A stretch of DNA of 64,000 nucleotides from Rahnella aquatilis CIP 78.65 = ATCC 33071 (lineage in GTDB: Bacteria; Pseudomonadota; Gammaproteobacteria; Enterobacterales; Enterobacteriaceae): assembly GCF_000241955.1 (NCBI RefSeq), contig NC_016818.1:1984001-2048000 (forward strand), in the 5' to 3' direction. This document shows, piece by piece, positions 27,546-35,588 of the stretch (positions within the stretch are counted from its first letter, which is position 1; the number at the start of each line of letters is the position of its first letter). Made by a program: the position numbers and the translations under genes. The notes below the pieces were generated by a model. It was not told the DNA's origin, made no database searches, and saw only the letters and a program-made list of their open reading frames with translations.

Positions 27546-27775
27546 GGCGAAATAACCTTATTGTCTGAATTAGCATGTTATAGAGATGCAGCAACTCATT
27601 TCATGCTAGCCAGACGGAAGGAAATAACTAAATACTCAGTCGCTATAATTTATAGTCATTTTGCACAGCGGCCCGCATAGCAAAATACTGACTATAGAAA
27701 CGTGTTTTTATTATTTAGCTTTGAACTTATTTCGTGGAACTCTTTTTATCACAACGGATAAAAAGGGACGCGCAG
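27546..27775. promoter_or_regulatory. Divergent control region between the M20 gene and the monooxygenase pair
   Basis: This 230-bp AT-rich region contains two related strings, ACTCAGTCGCTATAATTTAT (27634-27653) and TACTGACTATAGAAAC (27686-27701), each with a TATA-type -10. They could be opposing or tandem promoters. No regulator gene lies next to it. A longer GTG start at 27734 would shorten the region. Confidence 0.4.
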
Positions 27776-28762
27776 GTGAATTACCGACTGAGTTTATTAG
27801 ATCAAAGCCCGATCAACGACGGGCAGACCGCTGCGCAGGCGCTAGACGCGACGCTGACTTTTGCGCTGGCAGCTGAAAAACTGGGCTATCACCGCTTATG
27901 GGTGTCGGAACATCACGATACTGACAAGCTGGCGGGCAGCTCACCGGAAGTGCTGATCGCCTGGCTGCTGGCGCGCACTTCCCGGCTGCGGATCGGCTCC
28001 GGCGGCGTGATGCTGCAACATTACAGCCCGTATAAAGTGGCGGAGAATTTCCACCTGCTGTCATCACTGGCGCCGGATCGCGTAGATATCGGCATCGGCA
28101 AAGCCCCCGGCGGTTTACCGCTGTCGACCAAAGCATTGCGCGGTCATGCCCCGGCCGAATCATCGCCGGGTTTCCCCGCGCAGTTACAGCAACTGACGCA
28201 TTATCTGACGCACCTCGATGATCATCTGGCGGGCACAGAGGCGCGTGCGTTGCCGCGTCCGCCGGTTGCGCCGCAGCGGTTTTTACTGGGTGCCAGCAAA
28301 GAGAGCGCCCGTCTGGCGGCGTCGCTGGGCTGGAACTTTGTCTTTGCCGGTTTTATCAATGCCTCAGCGCAAGTGATGACCGAGTCGGTGCTGGCCTTCC
28401 ACGAATATTCCGCCGGACAGGGGCAGGCGCTGGTCAGCCTGGCGGTGCTGGCGGCAGAAACCCGGGAACAGGCGGCCGGGCTGGTGGCCGAGCGGCATAA
28501 TTTTCGCGTCACGGTGGGCGACCGGCACGTCACGGTGGGTTCCCGCGAACAGGCCGAAGCTTTTGTGCGGCAGTCCGGTGCGACGCAATACCACATCGAA
28601 CAGCAGCAAATCAGTGTGCTGCACGGCACGCCGGGCGACATCCATGAGCAGTTGCGCGATATCCAGCGCCGCCTGTGCGTAAACGAATTTGTTATTCACA
28701 CTCCCCTGACCGAGGCTGCTGTACGGCTGAAGTCCATCGAATTGCTGGCTGGCCAGCTGTAA
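27776..28762 (+). CDS. Luciferase-like flavin-dependent oxidoreductase (MsnO8/CmoO type)
   Basis: The protein is 328 aa from GTG 27776, chosen because MNYRLSLLDQSPI fits the family N-terminus and AAAGGGAC lies 9-14 bp upstream; GTG 27734 would add 14 residues. The TIM-barrel features of the bacterial-luciferase family are present: YHRLWVSEHHDTDKLAGSSP, TSRLRIGSGGVMLQHYSPYK and the PDRVDIGIGKAPGG turn. It is followed after 9 bp by a second flavin monooxygenase. In Bacillus the homologues YtmO/CmoO and YtnJ/CmoJ are also encoded together. Confidence 0.87.
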   Translation: MNYRLSLLDQSPINDGQTAAQALDATLTFALAAEKLGYHRLWVSEHHDTDKLAGSSPEVLIAWLLARTSRLRIGSGGVMLQHYSPYKVAENFHLLSSLAPDRVDIGIGKAPGGLPLSTKALRGHAPAESSPGFPAQLQQLTHYLTHLDDHLAGTEARALPRPPVAPQRFLLGASKESARLAASLGWNFVFAGFINASAQVMTESVLAFHEYSAGQGQALVSLAVLAAETREQAAGLVAERHNFRVTVGDRHVTVGSREQAEAFVRQSGATQYHIEQQQISVLHGTPGDIHEQLRDIQRRLCVNEFVIHTPLTEAAVRLKSIELLAGQL

Positions 28763-28771
28763 GGAGATTTC

Positions 28772-30109
28772 ATGAGCCATTCTAAAAGTATCAAGCTGGG
28801 TCTGATGTTGCACGGTGCCGGCGGCCACATGAATTCGTGGCGTCATGAGAAAGCGCCTGCGGATGCCAGCGTTAATTTCCCGTATTTTCGTGATCTGGCC
28901 CTGCGCGCCGAAGCTGCCGGTTTTGATTTCCTGTTTGTGGCCGACGGTTTACACATCAACGAAAAATCGTTGCCGCATTTCCTCAACCGTTTTGAACCTG
29001 TCGCGTTGCTGTCTGCGCTGGCTTCGGCCACGCACAGCATCGGGCTGGCGGGCACCATTTCAACCTCGTACAGCGATCCGTTCACCGTGGCACGCCAGCT
29101 GGCATCGATTGACAATATCAGTCAGGGACGGGCGGGCTGGAACGTGGTGACCTCGCCGCTGGCCGGTTCGGCGAAAAACTTCGGCAAGGATCATCCTGAA
29201 CACGCACTGCGCTATCAGATTGCGGAAGAATACATCAGCGTGGTGCAGGGGCTTTGGGATTCGTGGGAGGACGGTGCTTTTGTGCGTGACCGCGAAAGCG
29301 GGGTGTTTTTCGACGCGGCGAAGCTGCATAAACTGAATCATCAGGGGCAGTTTTTCTCGGTGGAAGGGCCGCTGAATATTCAGCGTTCGCCACAAGGGCA
29401 GCCGGTGATTTTCCAGGCCGGCGCGTCGGATGCCGGTATCGCGCTGGCGGGGAAATCTGCCGATGCCGTTTTCACTAACGCCCGCACGCTGGAAGAAGCG
29501 CAGGAATATTCAGCAAAATTGCAGGCGCAGGTCAGTAAAAATGGCCGTCATCCGGTGGGTATCTTCCCCGGTATCAGCCCGATTGTCGGCACAACCGAAG
29601 CGGAAGCTGAGGCCAAATATCAGTATCTGCTGTCGCTGTTGTCACCCGACGATGCCCTGGCCTACCTCGGACGGTTCTTCGATCACCATGATTTCAGCCA
29701 GTATCCGCCTGACGGCCCGTTCCCTGAGCTGGGCGATTTAGGTCAAAACACTTTCCGTTCCACCACCGACAGCATCAAGAAGCTGGCGCGGGAGAAAAAC
29801 CTGACGCTGCGTGAAGTGGCGTATCAGACCACGTTGCCGCGCGGCGAATTCTTCGGCACGCCGCAGCAGGTTGCTGACCAGCTGATCCGCTGGGTGGAAG
29901 AGGGCGGAGCCAGCGGATTTATCATCAGCGGACCGGTGCTGACCGAAGCGCTGGACGACATTACCCGGCTGGTGTTGCCGGTGCTGGAAGCACGAGGTTA
30001 CTGGCATCCTTCGCAGGCGACGACGCTGCGTGAGCGCCTGAATATTCCGTTCAAGACTAACCGTTACAGCGTACCGGAATCACTTCGTGAGACGGTGAGC
30101 ATAAAATAG
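28772..30109 (+). CDS. NtaA/SnaA/DszA-family FMNH2-dependent monooxygenase (CmoJ/YxeK-like)
   Basis: The 445-aa protein has the normal length for this family of reduced-FMN monooxygenases. The family core is clear: [19 protein letters not shown], then [40 protein letters not shown] and [14 protein letters not shown]. The C-terminal [20 protein letters not shown] is also typical. A strong AAGGAG site precedes the ATG. In B. subtilis homologues oxidise N-acetylated S-(2-succino)cysteine, cleaving the C-S bond; the neighbours make the same role likely here. A flavin reductase partner is not encoded in the window. Confidence 0.88.
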   Translation: MSHSKSIKLGLMLHGAGGHMNSWRHEKAPADASVNFPYFRDLALRAEAAGFDFLFVADGLHINEKSLPHFLNRFEPVALLSALASATHSIGLAGTISTSYSDPFTVARQLASIDNISQGRAGWNVVTSPLAGSAKNFGKDHPEHALRYQIAEEYISVVQGLWDSWEDGAFVRDRESGVFFDAAKLHKLNHQGQFFSVEGPLNIQRSPQGQPVIFQAGASDAGIALAGKSADAVFTNARTLEEAQEYSAKLQAQVSKNGRHPVGIFPGISPIVGTTEAEAEAKYQYLLSLLSPDDALAYLGRFFDHHDFSQYPPDGPFPELGDLGQNTFRSTTDSIKKLAREKNLTLREVAYQTTLPRGEFFGTPQQVADQLIRWVEEGGASGFIISGPVLTEALDDITRLVLPVLEARGYWHPSQATTLRERLNIPFKTNRYSVPESLRETVSIK

Positions 30110-30135
30110 TTACAACATACTAAAGCTTTTCCACC

Positions 30136-30168
30136 GCCCGCCACGGTAGCCCCGAGCGGGCTTTTTGC
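30136..30168 (+). terminator. Terminator after the monooxygenase pair
   Basis: GCCCGC and GCGGGC flank a 14-base loop and are followed by TTTTTGC, 27 bp after the stop of the monooxygenase gene. Confidence 0.7.
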
Positions 30169-30262
30169 TTTGCAGGGGATCTGCGGGGGTTGTCTCACCG
30201 AAAAAAGGGGCGTAGGTTTCGACAAAACCATAAGAAATCTTTGAACAGATAAAGGGACAAAA

Positions 30263-31240
30263 ATGAAAGCATTGGTTCTGGAACAACAAGACAAGGCCAC
30301 GCTGGCCGAAGTGAAAGAGATTGCGCTGCCGGACATGGCGGCAGGCGATGTGCTGGTGGATATCAGCTGGTCAGGGCTGAATTACAAAGACGCACTGGCC
30401 ATCACCGGTAAAGGTAAAATCATTCGTCAGTTTCCGATGGTGCCGGGCATTGATTTCGCCGGCCATGTCAGCCGCAGCAACGACCCGCGTTTTTCCGTCG
30501 GGCAATCCGTCATTCTGACCGGCTGGGGCGTCGGTGAAACGCACTGGGGCGGTCTGGCTGAGCAGGCTTGCGTCAAAGGCGACTGGTTGGTGGCGCTGCC
30601 GGAAGGTCTGGCTGCGCGCAATGCCATGATCATCGGCACCGCCGGTTTCACCGCCATGCTGTGCGTCATGGCGCTGGAAGAGGCGGGCGTGACGCCGGAA
30701 AGCGGTACCGTGGTGGTGACCGGTGCCAGCGGCGGCGTGGGCAGTACGGCGGTGGCGCTGTTGCATACGCTCGGTTACACCGTGGCGGCCGTCACGGGCC
30801 GTGAGTCGACCCATGCTTATCTGCGTAAACTGGGTGCCAGCGAAATCCTCTCCCGCGATGATTTTGCCGAAACCCGTCCGCTGGAAAAACAAGTCTGGGC
30901 CGGTGCGGTGGATACCGTCGGCGACAAGGTGCTGGCAAAACTGCTGGCGCAAACCAATTACGGCGGCTGCGTGGCAGCCTGCGGTCTGGCGGGGGGCTTC
31001 AACCTGCCGACCACGGTGATGCCGTTTATTCTGCGCAATGTGCGTTTGCAGGGGGTGGATTCAGTGTCGGTTCCCGCTGAACGCCGCGCGGCGGTGTGGG
31101 AACGTTTACTGAATACGCTGCCGGAAGATTTTTATCAGCAGGCTGCGACAGAAATTACGCTGGAACAGGTTCCGGCTGTCGCAGCCGATTTCCTGAACAA
31201 TAAAATTCAGGGCAGAACGCTGGTTAAAATCGGCGGCTGA
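30263..31240 (+). CDS. acuI: Acrylyl-CoA reductase (NADPH), AcuI/YhdH
   Basis: AcuI is a zinc-free medium-chain reductase that converts acryloyl-CoA to propionyl-CoA and detoxifies acrylate metabolites. At 325 aa it matches E. coli YhdH closely: WSGLNYKDALAITGKGKIIR, TGWGVGETHWGGLAEQA, the NADPH loop VTGASGGVGSTAVALL and ACGLAGGFNLPTTVMPFILR. Ribosome site AAAGGGAC is 7 bp upstream. It is a single-gene unit with terminators on both sides. Confidence 0.95.
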   Translation: MKALVLEQQDKATLAEVKEIALPDMAAGDVLVDISWSGLNYKDALAITGKGKIIRQFPMVPGIDFAGHVSRSNDPRFSVGQSVILTGWGVGETHWGGLAEQACVKGDWLVALPEGLAARNAMIIGTAGFTAMLCVMALEEAGVTPESGTVVVTGASGGVGSTAVALLHTLGYTVAAVTGRESTHAYLRKLGASEILSRDDFAETRPLEKQVWAGAVDTVGDKVLAKLLAQTNYGGCVAACGLAGGFNLPTTVMPFILRNVRLQGVDSVSVPAERRAAVWERLLNTLPEDFYQQAATEITLEQVPAVAADFLNNKIQGRTLVKIGG

Positions 31241-31249
31241 CCGTTGTTG

Positions 31250-31272
31250 CCCGGTATTTCCGTGATACCGGG
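31250..31272 (+). terminator. Terminator after acuI
   Basis: CCCGGTAT and ATACCGGG pair around a 7-base loop 10 bp after the acuI stop, followed by TGCTTTCC. The T-tract is weak. Confidence 0.55.
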
Positions 31273-31300
31273 TGCTTTCCCTTCAATTTTCTTCCCGCTC

Positions 31301-31328
31301 TAAAGAATTCCCCCTGTCCGGCCGATAA
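31301..31328 (+). promoter_or_regulatory. Sigma-28 (FliA) promoter of cheV
   Basis: TAAAGAAT-N12-GCCGATAA: the -10 matches the FliA consensus perfectly, and the -35 begins with the key TAAAG. It points at cheV about 105 bp downstream and ties this distant gene to the flagellar regulon. Confidence 0.82.
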
Positions 31329-31432
31329 ACAGAGTGTCCCTCTGAGAAAAAAGAGAATGGAATTCCTTATTTTCCGAATGACGTACAGCGCAAACATAGT
31401 CAAAAACGAATAACAACAGGCATGGGGAAAGT

Positions 31433-32404
31433 ATGGATAATTTTCAGAAAGAAATTGATGAGAGAACCAATCTCACTTCATCAAACCGGTTTGAGCTTTT
31501 GCTGTTCCGTCTGGGGACGTCGCCGGATGACGAGCAATCTGAACTTTTTGGTATCAACGTTTTTAAATTGCGCGAAATCGTGCCGATGCCAACGCTGACC
31601 AAAGCCGCTGGCATGACCTCGCCGATGATGGGCATGGCGAACATCCGTGGCGAAATTATTCCGGTTATCGATCTGCCTGCCGTGGTGGGTTGCGTGCCAA
31701 AAACCGGCCTGAACATTCTGCTGGTCACCGAATATGCGCGCAGTACTCAGGCGTTTGCGGTGGAATCCGTTGACGACATCGTGCGTCTCGAATGGAGTCA
31801 GGTGCTGGCCGCCGAAGCCGGTGTGAAGAGCCGCAACATCACCAGTATTGCGCGTCTGGACAGCGATAAGTCCAGCAATCGTCTGGCGCTGGTGCTGGAC
31901 GTCGAACAAATCCTCCATGACATTATTCCGAACAGCAATATTGACATGGATAAGAAGAAAACCAGCGCATTTAAACTCAAGCCGGGCACGGTGGCGATTG
32001 TCGCCGAAGACTCGAAAGTCGCCCGTCAGATGCTGGAGAAGGGCCTGAACATGATGGAAATTCCGGCGCAGATGCATGTCACCGGTCTGGAAGCCTGGAA
32101 TAAAATCCGCAAAATGGCCGAAGAATGCAAAGCCCAGGGGCTGCCCATTTCCGATAAAATCTCTTTCGTATTAACCGATCTGGAAATGCCGGAAATGGAC
32201 GGCTTTACGCTCACGCTCAATATCAAGCGTGATGAATTCCTGAAAAATATCCCGGTCATTATCCACTCCTCTTTATCCGGCAGCGCCAACGAAGATCACG
32301 TGCGTAAGGTGGGTGCCGACGGTTACGTGGCCAAGTTCGAAATCAACGAACTGGAAGCGGCTATTCATAAAGCGCTGGATGCGAAGAATATTGCCCATGT
32401 GTAA
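31433..32404 (+). CDS. cheV: CheV chemotaxis coupling protein with receiver domain
   Basis: CheV couples chemoreceptors to CheA and fine-tunes the signal through its own phosphorylation. It is 323 aa: a CheW-like domain (about 15-165, with FGINVFKLREIV and MANIRGEIIPVIDLP) and a C-terminal receiver domain (about 185-320) with E192/D193 and phosphoacceptor D249 in LTDLEMPEMDG. E. coli K-12 lacks CheV, but Salmonella and many Yersiniaceae have it. Ribosome site GGGGAAAG precedes the ATG; a sigma-28 promoter and a strong terminator frame it as a single-gene unit. Confidence 0.96.
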   Translation: MDNFQKEIDERTNLTSSNRFELLLFRLGTSPDDEQSELFGINVFKLREIVPMPTLTKAAGMTSPMMGMANIRGEIIPVIDLPAVVGCVPKTGLNILLVTEYARSTQAFAVESVDDIVRLEWSQVLAAEAGVKSRNITSIARLDSDKSSNRLALVLDVEQILHDIIPNSNIDMDKKKTSAFKLKPGTVAIVAEDSKVARQMLEKGLNMMEIPAQMHVTGLEAWNKIRKMAEECKAQGLPISDKISFVLTDLEMPEMDGFTLTLNIKRDEFLKNIPVIIHSSLSGSANEDHVRKVGADGYVAKFEINELEAAIHKALDAKNIAHV

Positions 32405-32423
32405 TCTTATGAAACCCTGATAT

Positions 32424-32454
32424 AAAAAGCCCGCTCCCTTGTGCGGGCTTTTTA
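32424..32454 (+). terminator. Terminator after cheV
   Basis: AAAAAGCCCGC and GCGGGCTTTTT form a strong bidirectional rho-independent terminator 20 bp after the cheV stop. Confidence 0.92.
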
Positions 32455-32721
32455 TTATCAGCGGCAGACAGAACAACGTACAGGAAAATAGTGCCTGCCA
32501 TCCCCTGCAAAAAAGCATTTCCCCCGTCAGCCGGTGCCTCCGGCAAGTTCCCGCCTGTTAAGTGCCGCCTCGCATCTACGATTTCGATAGTGATATCGAA
32601 ATTATCCATTAGAGCAAAGATAGCAATTGTTCTATTAATAACGTTAGCAGCGTGTTTAAGGTTTGCCATCGTAACGGGAAAGTTTATTTCCATGAAGCTG
32701 AAAAAGAATAGGGAGTATTAA
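32455..32721. other. Gene-free stretch between cheV and the hydrolase gene
   Basis: No convincing gene is seen; a 76-codon frame (32491-32721) has atypical composition and no ribosome site. The sequence includes an imperfect palindrome around GATTTCGATAGTGATATCGA (32579-32598) and an AT-rich run that probably carries the promoter of the next gene, whose ribosome site is GGGAGT at 32711-32716. Confidence 0.3.
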
Positions 32722-33504
32722 ATGTTTATCCGGCCACTTAAATTAACTCAGCACGTCGATGTGCAGGGTTCAGAAAAAGCGCCTGCGTTGGTACTTCTGC
32801 ATTCTTTGGGAACGGATTTGCACTTGTGGGATTTGCAAATGCCGCGTCTGACCGAACGTTATCGCGTTATTCGTCTGGATATCCGCGGGCATGGATTAAG
32901 CGCCGTCGATTCGCTGCGATTCTCCATGTCAGATTTGGCCGACGATGTCGTGGCGGCGCTGGATCATCTGCACATTAACGAATTCTATGTTGCCGGGGTT
33001 TCCATCGGCGGAACGATAGCGCAATGGATTGGATACAAGATACCCAAACGCGTACAGGGAATGATCATTGTTGATACGGCGCTGGTGAATGCCGCGCCAC
33101 CTTCGCTCTGGCGGGCACGGGCTGAAGATGTATTTCACCACGGCGTTGAACATCTCGAAATGGGGATTTTAAGCAAATGGGTGACGCCGAAATTTATCGA
33201 CACGCCCGATGCGGATGGTTTGAAGCAGATGCTGCGGCGGACAACGGTTGAAGCTTTCGCGGGTTGCTCGTATGCCATCGCCGATACCGATCTGACCGAT
33301 ATGGATATTCCGGGGGTAAGGGCTGTTGTGGTGAGAGGGAGTGAGGATCAGCTTACGCCTCAGGACTACGCACAACGTCTGGCTGAAAAGCGCAATGCCC
33401 AATTGCATATCATTCCGGGTGCGGCGCATTTACCTAATTTTGAGAAACCCGACGCGCTCACTGATGAAATCATCTCGTTCATTGAGAAGAAGGATTCGCA
33501 TTAA
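32722..33504 (+). CDS. Alpha/beta hydrolase, 3-oxoadipate enol-lactonase-like
   Basis: The 260-aa alpha/beta hydrolase has the size and order of motifs of PcaD-type lactonases. The oxyanion region LLHSLGTDLHLWDLQMPRLT, nucleophile elbow GVSIGGTIAQ, acid in VRGSEDQLTP and His in PGAAHLPNFEKP give a complete Ser-Asp-His triad. No other beta-ketoadipate pathway gene is in the window, so the substrate is open. A plain esterase or lactonase role is equally possible. It appears to be transcribed alone. Confidence 0.8.
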   Translation: MFIRPLKLTQHVDVQGSEKAPALVLLHSLGTDLHLWDLQMPRLTERYRVIRLDIRGHGLSAVDSLRFSMSDLADDVVAALDHLHINEFYVAGVSIGGTIAQWIGYKIPKRVQGMIIVDTALVNAAPPSLWRARAEDVFHHGVEHLEMGILSKWVTPKFIDTPDADGLKQMLRRTTVEAFAGCSYAIADTDLTDMDIPGVRAVVVRGSEDQLTPQDYAQRLAEKRNAQLHIIPGAAHLPNFEKPDALTDEIISFIEKKDSH

Positions 33505-33611
33505 CAACCAGAGCGGAAAGTCAGCATCTGTAAGGGCGCCTGAGCGCTGTTAACGGGCAAATTTTGCATGGCAGACGATAAAAAGTCTGGTGCACCTACG
33601 GAGTCATTCCT

Positions 33612-34175
33612 ATGAATCGTCGGTTATTTATTGGCGGAAGTCTGGGCTTATGCGCAGGTGCTGTAATGCTTCCTGCTGCGTTAAAAGGGGTAAGGGATCA
33701 GGGAAATGTTATTGAGATGCAACTGGCGAGTGGAACAGTGAGCATTCGCTTATTTCCCGATTTGGCTCCGGTGCATGTTGAACGCATAAAAGCGCTGGTG
33801 CAGGCCAGGTTTTATGATGGTATGCCGTTTAACCGGGTCATAAAAGGCTTTATGGCGCAAACCGGTGACCCGGTAAAAGAGACGGGTCTGGATTATATGC
33901 GGTTACCGACGCTGACCGCAGAATTTAACAGCCTGCCTTTTGAGCGAGGTACCCTCGGCATGGCCAGATCACGACATCCGCACAGTGCCAGCCATCAGTT
34001 TTTCATCACCTCCGCCAGGGCCGGTTTTTTAGATCACAATTACACGGCTTTCGGGAAGGTAACCCATGGCATGGAGTTAATTGACCAGCTCCGCGCCGGG
34101 TCTTCCGAAATAGGTACGGTGCTTAATCCGGATGTCATAAAAAGCATGCGATTAGCCACTATCCGGTCCGTTTAA
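33612..34175 (+). CDS. Exported cyclophilin-type peptidyl-prolyl isomerase
   Basis: The 187-aa protein has an N-terminal hydrophobic segment after NRR (residues 5-24, LFIGGSLGLCAGAVMLPAAL). This suits a signal peptide or anchor, so the protein should act in the periplasm. The cyclophilin active-site residues are present: FNRVIKGFMAQTGDP (catalytic Arg), SASHQFFIT and HNYTAFGKVTHGMELID. It is distinct from PpiA, being shorter and more divergent. The gene lies 107 bp after the hydrolase and 45 bp before a tautomerase-like gene. Confidence 0.87.
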   Translation: MNRRLFIGGSLGLCAGAVMLPAALKGVRDQGNVIEMQLASGTVSIRLFPDLAPVHVERIKALVQARFYDGMPFNRVIKGFMAQTGDPVKETGLDYMRLPTLTAEFNSLPFERGTLGMARSRHPHSASHQFFITSARAGFLDHNYTAFGKVTHGMELIDQLRAGSSEIGTVLNPDVIKSMRLATIRSV

Positions 34176-34220
34176 AACCACCCAACGGCAGAAATATCAA
34201 TTCAAAGGAGTGGATGTAAG

Positions 34221-34547
34221 ATGCCCAGCATGACTGTCTATACCTCTGCAAGCCATCGGTTAGATGCAGATTCTTTTGCGGAATTTTCAACGTCTTTAAC
34301 GCATCTCGCCATGGAGATCCTGAAGGCGAAAGAAAATAATATTCACATCAGTTACCTCACCGCAGAGATAGGTTTTGGCACGCCGGTTTACTTCGAAGCA
34401 AAACTCAGGCAGGAAGTGTTCCGGAGCCTGCCCGTGTTGGATGAATTCATGCATCAGGTTGATTTATTAATTAAGGAGAAGACAGGAGTAATAGCGAGGA
34501 TTCGCTGTTTCTCTTTTGAAGCGAGTCATATTTATGCAAAGAACTAA
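34221..34547 (+). CDS. Small tautomerase-like protein
   Basis: The 108-aa protein begins Met-Pro, which would expose the catalytic Pro1 of the tautomerase superfamily after Met removal. It shows the beta-alpha-beta pattern of the CHMI/MIF-type fold, loosely like 5-carboxymethyl-2-hydroxymuconate isomerase. Similarity is weak and I cannot name a substrate. Ribosome site AAAGGAG is good. The next gene starts 10 bp after its stop, so the two are probably expressed together. Confidence 0.5.
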   Translation: MPSMTVYTSASHRLDADSFAEFSTSLTHLAMEILKAKENNIHISYLTAEIGFGTPVYFEAKLRQEVFRSLPVLDEFMHQVDLLIKEKTGVIARIRCFSFEASHIYAKN

Positions 34548-34557
34548 GGAACGGATT

Positions 34558-35394
34558 ATGAATACCAATTTTCCAGCAAGAGATCTCGGCGATATAACGG
34601 TGACAGCCGTCAGTGATGGCTATCTGCAAGTTGACTTCGGGATGCTTTCAAATGTGGATGAAGAAGAGTGCAGGGAAATTCAGCGCAGTGCGCAAGTCAG
34701 TGAACTCAATGCCGTTCACATTAACACCTTCTTAGTCCGTCAGAAGGGCAAAAATATCCTTATTGACAGTGGGGCGGGAGGGGTTAAGGGATGGGGGGGC
34801 AGACTGGTTGCCAATCTGGACCTGCTGGGGATACATCCTGACAATATTGACGCTGTATTGCTCACACATGCGCATCCCGATCATATTGGTGGGTTATTAA
34901 ACGCAGAGGGTGAGGCTGTATTTGCTAATGCCGAACTGGTCATCAGCAGCGATGAATTTAATTATCTTGAAAACGACGAGAATTTCGCTGCTGTCAGTGA
35001 CCGCGTAAAAGGTAGTTTCCTTTTGGCGCGAAGTATATTTAAAAAGTATCAGAAAAATCTTCGTCTCATCGATAAAGGCGAGGTATTTCCGGGTGTTTTT
35101 GCGATCCCGCTGAAAGGTCACACACCGGGTCATACGGGGTACCGGGTTGAGGGCAGCAGAGACAGCCTGTTGATTTGGGGGGATATTGTTCATTTCCCGC
35201 ATATTCAACTGCTAAAACCAGATGTTGCCATTGCCTTTGATTATGATCCGCAGATGGCCGCAGAGACACGTTGCCGCATGCTGGAAATGGTGAGCTCAGA
35301 CAGAGTGCTTGTCGGCGGTATGCATTTTGGCGAGCAAGGATTCGGTTATATTGAAAAACGTCAATCCGGATACGGGATTGTCGATTTCCACTAG
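34558..35394 (+). CDS. Metallo-beta-lactamase-fold hydrolase
   Basis: From ATG 34558 (AAGGA 7 bp upstream) the product is 278 aa; an upstream in-frame ATG at 34516 overlaps the previous gene and is rejected. The dinuclear metal site is complete: HAHPDH, GHTPGH, WGDIVHFP and a final His in VGGMHF. The spacing and the C-terminal GMHFGEQGFG recall the methyl-parathion-hydrolase/lactonase branch of the superfamily. There is no signal peptide. The native substrate is unknown; a lactone or ester is plausible. Confidence 0.82.
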   Translation: MNTNFPARDLGDITVTAVSDGYLQVDFGMLSNVDEEECREIQRSAQVSELNAVHINTFLVRQKGKNILIDSGAGGVKGWGGRLVANLDLLGIHPDNIDAVLLTHAHPDHIGGLLNAEGEAVFANAELVISSDEFNYLENDENFAAVSDRVKGSFLLARSIFKKYQKNLRLIDKGEVFPGVFAIPLKGHTPGHTGYRVEGSRDSLLIWGDIVHFPHIQLLKPDVAIAFDYDPQMAAETRCRMLEMVSSDRVLVGGMHFGEQGFGYIEKRQSGYGIVDFH

Positions 35395-35588
35395 TTAAAA
35401 AGTATCATCAGAACATTCTGCTCTGAAAATAATGTATTTCCTGACCGGCAATGCAACGGGTAAACACTGGCAATTTGTCAGGCTCTGCTTAAGTTGCTTT
35501 GCCGTTATTAATTTTTTACTGTGTAACACTGTCGCTATGCTACTGAATAAATTCTCAGGTTTAAAATACTATCCTCAGGGGGAGCAAA

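Noticed and set aside
32491..32721. A 76-codon frame directly before the alpha/beta hydrolase gene
   Set aside because: No ribosome site or recognisable family; it ends inside the hydrolase promoter/leader region and is probably chance.
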